From assembly GCF_001595645.1 (NCBI RefSeq), contig NZ_LNKT01000071.1, positions 58,123 through 122,122 of the forward strand: a stretch of DNA of 64,000 nt, given 5' to 3'. The DNA comes from Sulfurovum riftiae (GTDB taxonomy: Bacteria > Campylobacterota > Campylobacteria > Campylobacterales > Sulfurovaceae). The position numbers and the translations under genes are program-made. The notes beneath the pieces were generated by a model. That model was not told where the DNA came from. It searched no databases and worked only from the letters and a program-made list of their open reading frames with translations. Below are positions 42,824-53,643 of this stretch, piece after piece (the stretch's first letter is position 1; the number at the start of each line of letters is the position of its first letter).

Positions 42824-43749
42824 TCGAAGCGTTTGATGTAGGCGTGGCAGTAGGGTTTCTTGCCTTTGCGTTCGTAGTAATCCTGGTGGTAGTCTTCGGC
42901 TTTGTAGAAAGGGGCTTTGTTGCGTATCTGGGTGGCTACGTTGTACCCTTTTTTCTTCAGTATTTCTATGAGCTTTTTGACGGTCCGGCGCTCTTTCTCG
43001 TTACTGACGAAGATGGCGGAGATGTACTGTGAACCGATATCGGGCCCCTGGCCGCCTTTTTGGGTGGGGTCGTGGATCTCGAAGAAGGTCTTTGCCAGTG
43101 TTTCGTAACTCACAACTGAAGGGTCATACACCACTTCGACCGTTTCGATGTGCCCGGTAGGTGTATAGGAGACCTGCTTATACGTTGGATTTTTCACTTT
43201 GCCGCCCATAAAGCCGGAGGTAACCTCTTTGACCCCTTTGATCTTTTCAAGATAGTACTCCACTCCCCAGAAACAGCCGCCGGCAAAATAGGCACGTGCC
43301 ACTTTGTCATCTGATTGACGCTTTTTGTCAAAGTTCAGCGAGACGGAGTTGACACAGTGGCGGACATTCTTTTTGGTCAGACCTTCGCCTCTGAAGACAT
43401 GCCCCAGATGCGCCCCGCAGTTCGCACAGACGATCTCCGTACGCCTGCCGTCCCTGTCGGGCACCTCTTTGATAGCCCCCGGAATAGCATCGTCGAAACT
43501 CGGCCAGCCGCAGTGGCTGTCAAACTTGTCATCGGACCTGTAAAGCGGTGTGTCACACACTTTACACCTGTAGACACCTTTCTCACTGGTGTTGACATAC
43601 TTCCCTGAGAACGCCCGCTCCGTTCCCTTGTCATTGACGACATGCTGCTCAAAGGAGGTAAGGCCCTTCAGCTTCGTCTGCCACGGTTTCGCCACTTCGG
43701 CCTGCAGAGAGATGAGTGCAACAATTAGCAATAGGAATAGTTTTTTCAT
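42820..43749 (-). CDS. msrBA: Periplasmic methionine sulfoxide reductase MsrB-MsrA fusion
   Basis: A 309-residue two-domain repair enzyme for oxidised methionine. A Sec signal peptide spans residues 1-17. The MsrB domain has zinc ligands Cys62, 65, 108 and 111 and catalytic Cys132 (RHCVNSVSLNF), acting on R-sulfoxides. The MsrA domain has catalytic Cys159 (GGCFWGVE), acting on S-sulfoxides, with YHQDYY near the end. The order B then A is the reverse of some fused enzymes. An electron donor such as a periplasmic thioredoxin is not adjacent. It stands alone. Confidence 0.95.
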   Translation of the reverse strand: MKKLFLLLIVALISLQAEVAKPWQTKLKGLTSFEQHVVNDKGTERAFSGKYVNTSEKGVYRCKVCDTPLYRSDDKFDSHCGWPSFDDAIPGAIKEVPDRDGRRTEIVCANCGAHLGHVFRGEGLTKKNVRHCVNSVSLNFDKKRQSDDKVARAYFAGGCFWGVEYYLEKIKGVKEVTSGFMGGKVKNPTYKQVSYTPTGHIETVEVVYDPSVVSYETLAKTFFEIHDPTQKGGQGPDIGSQYISAIFVSNEKERRTVKKLIEILKKKGYNVATQIRNKAPFYKAEDYHQDYYERKGKKPYCHAYIKRFD

Positions 43750-43780
43750 TTTTTGCCTTTTTTACTACTGCATATTTTAT

Positions 43781-43901
43781 GTCACTTTGCACTGGGTGTA
43801 CCGATGTGAAGGCGCGCATATTGCGTAGCAACGCGCCGAGAACATCGAAGTACACTTGCAAAGTGACGCTTTTTTGCTCTACTTTTTTCTAAAAAAAGTA
43901 G
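43781..43901 (+). repeat. Dispersed two-hairpin element, copy A
   Basis: Hairpin 1 pairs GTCACTTTGCA (43781-43791) with TGCAAAGTGAC (43857-43867). Inside it, GTGTAC pairs GTACAC, CGATGT pairs ACATCG and GCGCG pairs CGCGC, around conserved unpaired GAAG and CGAGA. After GCTTTTTTG a second AT-rich hairpin follows (CTACTTTTTT against AAAAAAGTAG, 43879-43901). It lies between msrBA and ruvC. Confidence 0.85.
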
Positions 43902-43966
43902 AAAGAGAGTTACAGACGCATTATAAAAAAGAACTGTGTAATTACCATGCAACGAAAAAAGAAAAA

Positions 43967-44446
43967 CTACTTCTTCCGCATCTTCACCCGTTGAAGATGC
44001 GTCAAAGCAATAGCCATCGCATCGGTGATATCGAGCGGCTTGATCTCCTTCTTGATCCCCAGCAGTCTTTTGACCATGAACGCCACCTGCTCCTTGGCCG
44101 CTTTTCCGTTGCCGGTGACCGCTTTTTTCACCTGAAGGGGGGTGTATTCGTAGAAATAGCCGACCTCCTGGAGGATCTTCAGGGAGAGGGCCCCGCGGAA
44201 CTGCGCCAGTTTCAAGACCGATTGGGGATTGTGTGCAAAAAAGATATCTTCGATGGCCACTTCATCTATGGTATGCGACTTTAAAATGATGTCGATGCCC
44301 TCTACAAGCTCCACGATCGCCTCCTGGAGCTCTTTGGTCTTGATCTTGAGCAGTCCGGCTTCCACCAGTGAAAACTTTTTGCCGTCCCAATGCAGTATGC
44401 AGTACCCGAGATTGCGGCTTCCGGGGTCGATTCCTAAAATATTCAT
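43967..44446 (-). CDS. ruvC: Holliday junction resolvase RuvC
   Basis: A 159-residue endonuclease that cuts Holliday junctions in homologous recombination. The acidic active-site residues are in [25 protein letters not shown] and [15 protein letters not shown]. It is divergent from dnaA across the origin, the ruvC-dnaA order known from this phylum. Confidence 0.97.
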   Translation of the reverse strand: MNILGIDPGSRNLGYCILHWDGKKFSLVEAGLLKIKTKELQEAIVELVEGIDIILKSHTIDEVAIEDIFFAHNPQSVLKLAQFRGALSLKILQEVGYFYEYTPLQVKKAVTGNGKAAKEQVAFMVKRLLGIKKEIKPLDITDAMAIALTHLQRVKMRKK

Positions 44447-44589
44447 TCACACCTTTGTTCACATAGTGAATAAAACCATTCACCATCTTTTAATAGCCTT
44501 ATTTTAGCTGATTTAAGCTAAAATGCCAAAAGTTATTCACATAGTGGTCCAAAAGTTTTCCCATGATGTGAAAAGAAGGATAAAGTAAT
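44447..44589. other. oriC part 1: DnaA boxes between ruvC and dnaA
   Basis: DnaA-box-like 9-mers: TTGTTCACA (44455-44463), TTATTCACT on the minus strand (44465-44473), TTATTCACA (44533-44541) and CTTTTCACA on the minus strand (44567-44575). TTATTCACA is close to the box of this phylum. Together with the downstream cluster this matches the bipartite origin described in Helicobacter. The dnaA promoter also lies here. Confidence 0.8.
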
Positions 44590-45939
44590 ATGAATATTGG
44601 ACAGAAAGTACTCTTCGAACTCAAGAAAGAGATCTCCGGGACGGAGTATGAACGCTACATCAGAAAACTGCTCTACGATACACGTCGAAGCAGGAGCAAC
44701 ATCGTCTATTTCAATGCCCCCAATATGCTCGTTGCCAAGTGGATCAAGACCAAATACGCAGACAAGATCGCCCACCTCTTCGAACTGCAGAACGAAGTGA
44801 AACCCGAAATAGAGATCACTGTGGGTAAACAGACCGAGAAGAGTCCCAAGACCGTGGTCAAACAGAGCAGCGAGAAGCAGCAGTCCAAAAGCACCTACCT
44901 GAATCCTTCGCTGACATTCGAGAGTTTCATTGTCGGGGACTCCAACCAGTTCGCCTACACCACTGCCAAATCGGTGGCGGAAAAACCCGGACAACTCTAC
45001 AACCCGCTCTTTATCTACGGCGGGGTCGGATTGGGCAAGACCCACCTGCTGCAGGCCATAGGGAATTACCATGTCGCTTTGGGACATACCGTCATCTATA
45101 CGACGCTTGAACAGTTCATGAACTCGTTCACTTCGCATCTGCGTTCACAGACAATGGACCGCTTCAGGGACAAGTTCAGAGAGTGCGACCTGCTGCTCAT
45201 AGACGACATACAGTTCCTCAGCAGAAAAGAGCAGACGCAGGAGGAGTTCTTCCATACCTTCAACGAACTGCACAATGCCAACAAACAGATCGTGATGACC
45301 GCGGACAGGGCGCCCAACAAGATCGCCGGGCTTGTCGACAGGTTGCGTACCCGTTTCGAATGGGGACTGATGGCAGACATACAGCCTCCCGGACTGGAGA
45401 CGAAGATCGCCATCATCCAGAAGAAGTGCGAACTCGACGGTATCGAACTCAACCATGAGATCATCAACTTCATCGCGACCAATATGGGTGACAATATTCG
45501 TGAGATCGAGGGGACCATCATCAAACTCAATGCCCTCTCTTCCATGCTCAACCAGGAGATTACACTCGATTTTGCACAAAATGCCATCAAAGACCAGATC
45601 AAAGAGAAGAAAGAGAATGTTACCATCGATGACATCGTCAAGATCGTCTCCAGGGAACTCAACATCAAACCCTCCGACATCAAGTCGAAGAAACGTACGA
45701 AGAGTGTGGTCGATGCCAGAAGGACCGCCATCTATCTGGCAAGGAACCTGACCCCGAACTCCATGCCGCAGATCGCGCTCTACTTCGGTATGAAGGACCA
45801 TACGGCCATCTCACATGCAATGAAAAAGATCAACGAGATCATCGAAAATGACGAGAATTTCAAAGTACTGCTCGAAGAGCTTTCCAACAAGATCAATACC
45901 GATACCCAGAATAACGAGAACGAAGCCGGATCGAAGTAA
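44590..45939 (+). CDS. dnaA: Chromosomal replication initiator DnaA
   Basis: A 449-residue initiator. The AAA+ domain carries Walker A GGVGLGKTHLLQAIG and Walker B LLLIDDIQFL, with an arginine finger region RLRTRFEWGLMADI. Domain IV ends with the DNA-binding signature DHTAISHAMKKI. Domain I is typical; domain II is a short Lys/Ser/Gln linker (KQSSEKQQSKST). It lies between the two DnaA-box clusters and thus marks the origin. Confidence 0.98.
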   Translation: MNIGQKVLFELKKEISGTEYERYIRKLLYDTRRSRSNIVYFNAPNMLVAKWIKTKYADKIAHLFELQNEVKPEIEITVGKQTEKSPKTVVKQSSEKQQSKSTYLNPSLTFESFIVGDSNQFAYTTAKSVAEKPGQLYNPLFIYGGVGLGKTHLLQAIGNYHVALGHTVIYTTLEQFMNSFTSHLRSQTMDRFRDKFRECDLLLIDDIQFLSRKEQTQEEFFHTFNELHNANKQIVMTADRAPNKIAGLVDRLRTRFEWGLMADIQPPGLETKIAIIQKKCELDGIELNHEIINFIATNMGDNIREIEGTIIKLNALSSMLNQEITLDFAQNAIKDQIKEKKENVTIDDIVKIVSRELNIKPSDIKSKKRTKSVVDARRTAIYLARNLTPNSMPQIALYFGMKDHTAISHAMKKINEIIENDENFKVLLEELSNKINTDTQNNENEAGSK

Positions 45940-46121
45940 AACAAAAGGTAATAAAACTTGAATAAAAAAAAGATATAATTTTATAAGTGAAAAAATGTGA
46001 ATATCCTCTCAGAGGTATGCACAGCAGGAAAGCACGGGAACACAGGCAACAAAACGGTTTTTCACATATTCATGCTGAACTACTACTACGTACTAAATTT
46101 ATTAAAAAATAAGGGAAGTCT
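45940..46121. other. oriC part 2: AT-rich unwinding region and DnaA boxes
   Basis: AT-rich DNA (45950-45990) that could act as the unwinding element is followed by boxes TTTTTCACT on the minus strand (45986-45994), ATATTCACA on the minus strand (45996-46004) and TTTTTCACA (46058-46066). In Helicobacter pylori the unwinding element lies in this downstream half, which fits. Confidence 0.78.
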
Positions 46122-47189
46122 ATGAAGATAAGAGCGCAAAAACAGATCATCGAATCGATACTCATCAATCTACAGCCTTTTTTGGAAAAAAAAGATGCAA
46201 GCCAGATCACTTCACATATACTGTTCACTTCACAGAATGACAAGTGTATCGTCAAAGCAACGGACAGTGAGATAGGTCTGCAGATCGTAACCGATCATAT
46301 ACTCATCGAATCGGAAGGTTCTTTTACTGCCAACGGTAAAAAGCTGCTTGATATTATCAGAATACTCAAAGAGGATGAAATAAGCCTTGAGATAATAGAC
46401 AATACACTCATCGTCAAGCAGAAGCATTCCAAGTTCAAGCTGCCTACCTTTGATCCGAGTGCCTACCCTTCCTTTCCTACCATTGAGGAGAAACCGCAGA
46501 TCACACTTGATTCGCTCAGCCTTATTCAGAATCTTAAAAAGATCTCTCCGGCAATTGATACGAACAACCCCAAATTCGAGCTCAACGGTGCACTTATCAA
46601 TATAAAGAGTGACTCTACGGACCTGGTGGGTACAGATACAAGAAGACTGGCCATCGCAAGCATTCCGGGGAACAACAGTGAAGAACTTTCCCTCATCGTA
46701 CCCAAGAAAGCGATACTCGAAATACAGAAACTTTTTCTGGACCAGATCGATATCTATTATGATGAGACCAATCTGATCATTACCAACGAGAACTACTTCT
46801 TCTATACCAGACTGATCAACGGGAAGTTCCCCGATTACCAGAGGATCATTCCCGCTTCGGTCAAGCACTCCCTTACCCTGCCCAAAAAAGAGATGATAGA
46901 TGCCATCAAGATGATCACAACCATCTCACAGGAGATCAAAATGACACTGCTTTCCGATGCGATCATCTTCAACTCTTTGAGTGCGGACAATGTGGAAGCC
47001 AAAACAGAGATAGAGATAGCGACAGGATTGAACGAGAAGTATGAACTCAGCTTCAACAGCCGGTACATCCTTGATTTCATCTCCCAGATAGACGGAAACG
47101 AGTTCACACTCGAGTTCAACGAACCTTCTCTGCCGTTCATCGTAAAAGATGAGAACTTCATTACGATCATCATGCCGATCGTAGCCTAA
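46122..47189 (+). CDS. dnaN: DNA polymerase III beta clamp
   Basis: A 355-residue sliding clamp, three similar domains forming half of the ring. Landmarks include VGTDTRRLAI near 175 and the C-terminal PSLPFIVKDENFITIIMPIVA. AAGGGAA stands before the ATG. It follows dnaA across the second origin segment. Confidence 0.97.
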   Translation: MKIRAQKQIIESILINLQPFLEKKDASQITSHILFTSQNDKCIVKATDSEIGLQIVTDHILIESEGSFTANGKKLLDIIRILKEDEISLEIIDNTLIVKQKHSKFKLPTFDPSAYPSFPTIEEKPQITLDSLSLIQNLKKISPAIDTNNPKFELNGALINIKSDSTDLVGTDTRRLAIASIPGNNSEELSLIVPKKAILEIQKLFLDQIDIYYDETNLIITNENYFFYTRLINGKFPDYQRIIPASVKHSLTLPKKEMIDAIKMITTISQEIKMTLLSDAIIFNSLSADNVEAKTEIEIATGLNEKYELSFNSRYILDFISQIDGNEFTLEFNEPSLPFIVKDENFITIIMPIVA

Positions 47190-47202
47190 AGGATAGCGTT
47201 AT

Positions 47203-48834
47203 ATGAGTGAAAAGAAGACAAAATATATTTTTGTTACGGGTGGTGTACTGAGCTCTCTGGGCAAAGGGATCACTGCAGCAAGTATCGGGACCCTGCTCAA
47301 ACATACAGGCCAGAGAGTGGGTGTACTCAAACTCGACCCCTACATCAATGTCGACCCGGGAACCATGTCTCCGCTCGAGCACGGAGAGGTCTTCGTGACC
47401 AAGGACGGTGCGGAAACGGACCTTGACCTCGGACACTACGAGCGTTTCCTCGATACCTCTTTGACACAGAACAATAACTTCACGACAGGACTTGTCTATA
47501 AAACGGTCATCGAAAATGAGCGTAAAGGGAAATACCTGGGCAAGACGATCCAGGTGGTACCGCATATCGTCAATGAGATCAAAGAGCGTATCGTGCGTGC
47601 CGGTGAGGGTAAGGATATTCTCATCGTGGAGCTTGGCGGTACGACGGGAGACATCGAAGGACTTCCTTTCCTTGAGACGATCAGACAGATGAAACACGAG
47701 TTGGGGAAATCGACTGTATTCAATGTGCATGTCACACTGCTGCCTTATATCAAAGCTGCCGGTGAGCTCAAGACCAAACCGACGCAGCACTCGGTACAGG
47801 AGCTCAGACGTATCGGTATCGCACCGCATATGCTGGTGCTCAGAGCGGAAGTACCTGTCAGCAGTGACATCAAGCGGAAGATCGCCTACTCCTGTGATGT
47901 GGATGAGGATTCGGTGATCGTTGCCGAAGATGCGGCGACGATCTACCAGGTGCCTCTCAATTTCCTCAGACAGGATATTCTGACACCGATCTGCAAGCAG
48001 CTTGAACTCGAGGAGTGCCAGCCGAAAATGGATGAGTGGACCGATCTGGTACACAAGATCATCATGCCAAAAGAGGAAGTGAAGATCGCTTTTGTCGGAA
48101 AGTATCTTGACCTTAAAGAGTCGTACAAATCGCTTACAGAAGCATTGATCCATGCGGGGGCACACCTTGACAGCCGTGTGAATATCAAATGGGTTGATTC
48201 GGAGAAGGTCGAAGAGGACGGTGCTGCCAAATACCTGAACGATGTGGACGGTATACTGGTTGCAGGCGGATTCGGCGAGCGCGGTGTTGAAGGGAAGATC
48301 CTGTCGATACAGTATGCCAGGGAAGAGAAGATACCGTTCCTGGGTATTTGTCTGGGAATGCAGCTCTCCATGGTCGAGTTCGCAAGGAATGTTCTTGGGC
48401 TCAAAGAGGCCAACTCTGTGGAGTTCAATGAGAATACGCCCGATCCGATTATCTATCTGATAGATGAGTTCATCGATGCGGCAGGGGCGAAACAGATACG
48501 GACGACGACCTCCCCGATGGGCGGTACGCTCAGACTGGGCGAGTACGAGTGTGAGACCAAAGAGGACTCGAACCTCAGAGAGGCCTATGATGCGCCGATG
48601 ATCTTCGAGAGACACAGACACCGCTATGAGGCCAATCCGAAGTACAGAGAGGCGCTTGAGAGCAACGGCATGGATATTACCGGAGAGTCGCACGGGCTGA
48701 TCGAAGCGGTGGAAGTAGTGGACCATCCGTGGTTCCTCGGCGTACAGTTCCACCCGGAATTCACTTCGAGACTTCAAAATGCCAACCCTTCCATTCTGGC
48801 ATTTGTCGAAGCTTCCATGAAGAACAGAAAATAG
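47203..48834 (+). CDS. pyrG: CTP synthase
   Basis: A 543-residue enzyme that aminates UTP to CTP using glutamine. The synthetase domain starts [20 protein letters not shown], with [15 protein letters not shown]. The glutaminase domain has catalytic Cys in [12 protein letters not shown] and His/Glu in VQFHPEF. The gene lies 13 nt after dnaN and recJ begins at the next base after its stop. An unusual place for it, since many related genomes have gyrB after dnaN. Confidence 0.98.
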   Translation: MSEKKTKYIFVTGGVLSSLGKGITAASIGTLLKHTGQRVGVLKLDPYINVDPGTMSPLEHGEVFVTKDGAETDLDLGHYERFLDTSLTQNNNFTTGLVYKTVIENERKGKYLGKTIQVVPHIVNEIKERIVRAGEGKDILIVELGGTTGDIEGLPFLETIRQMKHELGKSTVFNVHVTLLPYIKAAGELKTKPTQHSVQELRRIGIAPHMLVLRAEVPVSSDIKRKIAYSCDVDEDSVIVAEDAATIYQVPLNFLRQDILTPICKQLELEECQPKMDEWTDLVHKIIMPKEEVKIAFVGKYLDLKESYKSLTEALIHAGAHLDSRVNIKWVDSEKVEEDGAAKYLNDVDGILVAGGFGERGVEGKILSIQYAREEKIPFLGICLGMQLSMVEFARNVLGLKEANSVEFNENTPDPIIYLIDEFIDAAGAKQIRTTTSPMGGTLRLGEYECETKEDSNLREAYDAPMIFERHRHRYEANPKYREALESNGMDITGESHGLIEAVEVVDHPWFLGVQFHPEFTSRLQNANPSILAFVEASMKNRK

Positions 48835-50418
48835 ATGCATCGAACCATAACGCTCGATGCGTTAGAACAACTTCTTGAAACACGTTTCGAAGAGGGTTTC
48901 CTCTCTTTGAAAGACCTTCCCCACCCCTCAGCATTCAAAGATATGGATAAGGCCACGGAGCGTATTGTCCGGGCTATTGAAGAGAAAGAGAAGATCACCG
49001 TCATCGGGGACTATGATGTGGACGGTGTAACTTCCACGACGCTGATGAAACTTTTCTTTGACGAGATAGACTACCCTGTGGAATGGATCATTCCCAACCG
49101 TTTCAGGGACGGGTATGGTCTCTCGGCCAACATTATTCCCCGCATCAAGGGTACGGATCTGGCCATTACGGTGGACAACGGCATCTCTGCGGTATATGCG
49201 GCACAGCTCTGCAAAGAGGAGGGGATAGAACTGATTATCACTGACCATCATATGCTGCCTCCCGAAGTGCCGGAAGCCTATGCGATCATCGACCAGAAGC
49301 AGGAGACCTGCAGCTTTCCCTACGAAGAGGTGTGCGGGGCGCAGATCGCCTGGTATCTGATCGCCTCTTTGAAGAATGCACTGGGTCTGAAGATCAGTAT
49401 GATGCCCTATATGGAGCTGGCGGCCATTGCGATCATCGCGGATGTGATGCCCCTGTGGCATATCAACAGGGCGATGGTCATTGCCGGGATCGAGGCACTT
49501 TCCAAAAGCAGCCGGCCGGCAATAAAGGCCTATATGGAGCATACACAGAAAGAGACACTGACCTCGGAAGATATCGCTTTCGGGCTGGCACCCATACTCA
49601 ATGCGGCGGGCCGGATGGAAGATGCCTCGCATGCCGTGGCATTCCTCTCTTCGGCCAACATCTACGATGCGAGAGTAAGGCTGGAGCGGCTCTTGGAGTT
49701 CAATACACTGCGTAAAGCGATGGAAGAGGAGATCACCCAGAAGGCATTGGAAAAAGCGGACAGGGATGCCCCTGTGATCCTTGTGGAAGGTGAAGGATGG
49801 CATGAGGGTGTCGTGGGTATCGTAGCGGCCAGAGTGGCACGGATCTTTGAGAGACCCTGTATTGTTCTGAGTGAGAATGAAGAGGGAATGCTCAAGGGCA
49901 GCGGAAGATCTTACGGGGAAGCTGATCTCTTTGGCATCGTGGATGGCTGCAGGGAGCACCTGGAGAAGTTCGGAGGGCATAAGGCAGCCGTCGGCCTCAG
50001 TCTGCACAAAACACGGCTTGAAGCCTTCAGAGAAGAGATATTGTCCTCCTCACTTGAGGAGAAAGAACCTGAAAAGAAAAATGACCCTGAGATCGTGGGT
50101 GAACTGCACTTCTCCCAGATCTCTTTTGCCCTGACGGAGATGATGAAGAGGTATGAACCCTACGGACAGGGGAATCCCAGGCCCAAATTCGTTACTTCGA
50201 ATGTAGAGATACTGCAGGCGGACAGCATGGGGAAAGAGGGGGAGCACATGCGTTTCTCCTTCGTACAGGACGGGATCGTCATGCCGGGAGTGAAGTTCAA
50301 GACCAGAGCCTCCTTTGAAGTCGGACAGAAGGTGCAGGTAAGCTACACGGTGAACGAAAACCGTTTCAGAGGCAATGTGACGCTGCAGCTGATGGTCGAT
50401 AAAATAACAAGTGTGTGA
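48835..50418 (+). CDS. recJ: Single-strand DNA exonuclease RecJ
   Basis: A 527-residue 5'-3' exonuclease of recombination and mismatch repair. DHH-family motifs are VIGDYDVDGVTSTTLM, AITVDNGISA and IITDHHMLPPEVPEA; the DHHA1 domain is EGWHEGVVGIVAARVA and LKGSGRS. A C-terminal OB-like domain follows. It starts immediately after the pyrG stop, so translation is coupled. Confidence 0.96.
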   Translation: MHRTITLDALEQLLETRFEEGFLSLKDLPHPSAFKDMDKATERIVRAIEEKEKITVIGDYDVDGVTSTTLMKLFFDEIDYPVEWIIPNRFRDGYGLSANIIPRIKGTDLAITVDNGISAVYAAQLCKEEGIELIITDHHMLPPEVPEAYAIIDQKQETCSFPYEEVCGAQIAWYLIASLKNALGLKISMMPYMELAAIAIIADVMPLWHINRAMVIAGIEALSKSSRPAIKAYMEHTQKETLTSEDIAFGLAPILNAAGRMEDASHAVAFLSSANIYDARVRLERLLEFNTLRKAMEEEITQKALEKADRDAPVILVEGEGWHEGVVGIVAARVARIFERPCIVLSENEEGMLKGSGRSYGEADLFGIVDGCREHLEKFGGHKAAVGLSLHKTRLEAFREEILSSSLEEKEPEKKNDPEIVGELHFSQISFALTEMMKRYEPYGQGNPRPKFVTSNVEILQADSMGKEGEHMRFSFVQDGIVMPGVKFKTRASFEVGQKVQVSYTVNENRFRGNVTLQLMVDKITSV

Positions 50419-50429
50419 GGAGAGTAAAT

Positions 50430-50636
50430 ATGAAAAAAGAGCTGAAGATCTTTGCAGGGATCTTTCTGGTACTGGCAGTGGGGATGCACTACAAAGAGTG
50501 GCTGGACCATCCGCTGGATCATCTGAGAACACTGTTCACGCTGGAGTGGTTCGGACTGCATCCGCTGGTGATCACACTGGCTGTCTATCTGCTGTTCGTA
50601 ATGGTCCGCGGGATCGTACGCTTTTTTGGGAAGTAA
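50430..50636 (+). CDS. Small two-helix membrane protein (68 aa)
   Basis: MKKELKIFAGIFLVLAVGMH begins a first hydrophobic helix, and HPLVITLAVYLLFVMVRGIV is a second. A WLDHPLDHL loop lies between. GGAG is 7 nt before the ATG at 50430, and the frame from 50415 overlaps recJ. It follows recJ by 11 nt. No family is recognised. Confidence 0.75.
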   Translation: MKKELKIFAGIFLVLAVGMHYKEWLDHPLDHLRTLFTLEWFGLHPLVITLAVYLLFVMVRGIVRFFGK

Positions 50637-50684
50637 GTTTGTTTCGGCGGGATGGACCCGCCGGGATGAAAGGGAAAAGAGGGA

Positions 50685-51659
50685 TTAGATAGGAAGTACT
50701 CTGATGTTCTGGTCGAGCTTCTCTTTGAGGATGTTCTCGATGGCGAAGAGCGTGCCGGTACTTGCACTTGCACAGCCGTTACAGGCACCGAGGTATCTGA
50801 TGTAGATATCGATATTCTCACCGTTGTCTTTGATGTCGAGGATCTCCATATCGCCGCCGTCCATGATAAGCATCTGACGGATGTTGTCATCGACGACCTT
50901 GTCGACCGCTTTGATCTTCTGAACGATGGTCATATCTTTGAACGCGCCTGTAGCTCCGCCTTCGTTGCCGAGTGTCGCGGCAGCGGACATCTTCTCTTTT
51001 TCATACTCTTCAAGCAGATCGACAAGATAGATATCTTTCTCTTCGTGTCCGCCAGGCTTGATACATGATTTACAGAAGGCACCTGCTTTGGTGTAGTCTG
51101 TGATCTCTTCGACCGTTGTCAGGTCGTTGAGGCGGATCACTTCTCTGAGTGTGGAGAGGGTGACACGTGCACATTCACACACGATGACCTCCTCTTCGAA
51201 GCTCTCCATGTCCACACCTTTGTACTGTGAAGCGGCTTTTTTGATGACATCGTATGCCATGACCGAACAGTGCATCTTCTGCGGCGGAACAGCAGGGACA
51301 TCGGGTGTGTCACGCATCGCTTTTTCCACATCGATGTTGGTGATCTTCACCGCTTCATCGACGGTCTTGCCTTTACAGAGTTCCGCCATCGTGTCCGAAG
51401 AAGCGATGGCTGTACCGCAGCCGAAACTCTTGAACTTCGACTCGAGGATCTTGTCGGTCTTCGGGTCCACTGCCCAGTAGAGACGTACTGCATCTCCACA
51501 GCTCTCTGCACCGAAATCGGCAACGATAAGCTCTGCGCCCATCTCTTCTGCCTGCTCTTTGGTGATCTCACCCATATTCTGCGGGTTGTTCATAAGGTCC
51601 GTTACTTTTTGGCTGTACTCATCCCAGATGGTACCGCCTATCAAACTATCCATTCCCAT
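50685..51659 (-). CDS. nifU: Iron-sulfur cluster scaffold NifU
   Basis: A 324-residue three-domain scaffold. The N-terminal IscU-like domain has Cys in GAESCGDAVRL, GCGTAIASSD and MHCSVMA. The middle Fer2_BFD domain has VIVCECARVT and AGAFCKSCI for a 2Fe-2S cluster. The C-terminal NifU domain carries GACNGCASASTGT. The start at 51659 has AAAGGA 6 nt before it. It lies directly downstream of nifS, its cysteine desulfurase. In this phylum NifS/NifU serve general Fe-S assembly. Confidence 0.96.
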   Translation of the reverse strand: MGMDSLIGGTIWDEYSQKVTDLMNNPQNMGEITKEQAEEMGAELIVADFGAESCGDAVRLYWAVDPKTDKILESKFKSFGCGTAIASSDTMAELCKGKTVDEAVKITNIDVEKAMRDTPDVPAVPPQKMHCSVMAYDVIKKAASQYKGVDMESFEEEVIVCECARVTLSTLREVIRLNDLTTVEEITDYTKAGAFCKSCIKPGGHEEKDIYLVDLLEEYEKEKMSAAATLGNEGGATGAFKDMTIVQKIKAVDKVVDDNIRQMLIMDGGDMEILDIKDNGENIDIYIRYLGACNGCASASTGTLFAIENILKEKLDQNIRVLPI

Positions 51660-51718
51660 ATTATTTCCTTTGTATTCATTTTTCATTAGGTACCCCTAAA
51701 GGGCACCTCTACATATTC

Positions 51719-51747
51719 TGTAGGGGCAATCCCTTGTGGTTGTCCTT
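51719..51747. repeat. REP-like sequence TGTAGGGGCAATCCC between nifS and nifU
   Basis: A 29-bp piece preceded by GGTACCCCTAAAGGGCACC (itself palindromic). A version with 26 of 29 identical bases lies inside mutY at 55061-55089 in the same orientation. Confidence 0.8.
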
Positions 51748-51748
51748 A

Positions 51749-52990
<1,242 letters not shown>

Positions 52991-53046
52991 TTCCTCTCAC
53001 TTAGTGGAGAAGTATTTAAATTTTTATATGAAAACGAGTTTCATTT

Positions 53047-53075
53047 TTAATTAGGATAAAATTACTCCTAATTAA
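53047..53075. promoter_or_regulatory. Palindrome TTAATTAGGA-N9-TCCTAATTAA upstream of nifS
   Basis: Two exact 10-bp half-sites around a 9-bp centre, about 100 bp before nifS. The arrangement resembles a dimeric repressor operator, such as of Rrf2/IscR-type or Fur-type regulators, but matches no consensus I know. A second symmetrical pair (GGAG and CTCC) lies near 53130-53145. Confidence 0.5.
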
Positions 53076-53226
53076 GTTTTCTGCATATTACGCAGTTATT
53101 CTTAAATTGACATAAAATGGTCAGTTAAAGAGGAGAATTATACTCCTATTTAGATTAATATGGATTGATTTTTGTCAATGGTGCTTTTTGCTATAATAGA
53201 TGAACAATTATATAAAAGGAGAAAAA

Positions 53227-53613
53227 ATGGCAGTAAAGATCAAAGAACACGGTATAGGGATCGCAATCAAAAGGAACAAAAAAAGACTCTTCATAGAGAT
53301 CACGATGATGGGGAAACTGACGCATGAGGATTACAAGGTCTTCGTACCCATGATCGACAAGGCGCTCAAAGAGGCGAAAGGACTGGAGGTGGACCTGCTG
53401 GTGGATATGCGTAAATTCAAAGGCTGGGAGCTTCTGGCTGCCTGGGATGACTTCAAGTTCGGGGTCAAACACAGGAATGCCTTTGACAAGATGGCGATCG
53501 TCGGGAACAAGAAGTGGGAAGAGCAGTCAACGGTGATGATGAGCCACCTGATGAAAGGTGAATCGAAATTCTTCCAAAGCAGAGGGAAGGCACTCACCTG
53601 GCTGATGAAATAA
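53227..53613 (+). CDS. SpoIIAA-like (STAS/SEC14-type) protein
   Basis: A 128-residue cytoplasmic protein resembling the SpoIIAA-like family: LFIEITMMGKLTHEDYKVFV, then LLVDMRKFKGWELLAAWDDF and KMAIVGNKKWEEQSTVMMSH. The start at 53227 has AGGAG 5 nt before it. Function is unknown; the family has been proposed to bind lipids or nucleotides. It converges on folE across a shared hairpin. Confidence 0.82.
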   Translation: MAVKIKEHGIGIAIKRNKKRLFIEITMMGKLTHEDYKVFVPMIDKALKEAKGLEVDLLVDMRKFKGWELLAAWDDFKFGVKHRNAFDKMAIVGNKKWEEQSTVMMSHLMKGESKFFQSRGKALTWLMK

Positions 53614-53619
53614 AAGAAC

Positions 53620-53643
53620 CCCGAATTTAAAAATTCGAGGGTG
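53620..53643. terminator. Bidirectional terminator hairpin between convergent genes
   Basis: ACCCCGAATTT and AATTCGAGGGT pair around AAA, between the STAS-like gene and folE; the right half covers the folE stop. Confidence 0.65.

Noticed and set aside
47170..48840. A 556-codon open frame antisense to pyrG
   Set aside because: It mirrors the whole pyrG gene, has no ribosome-binding site or known domains, and follows from the codon bias of the sense gene.
48928..50007. A 359-codon open frame antisense to recJ
   Set aside because: A shadow of recJ with no domains.
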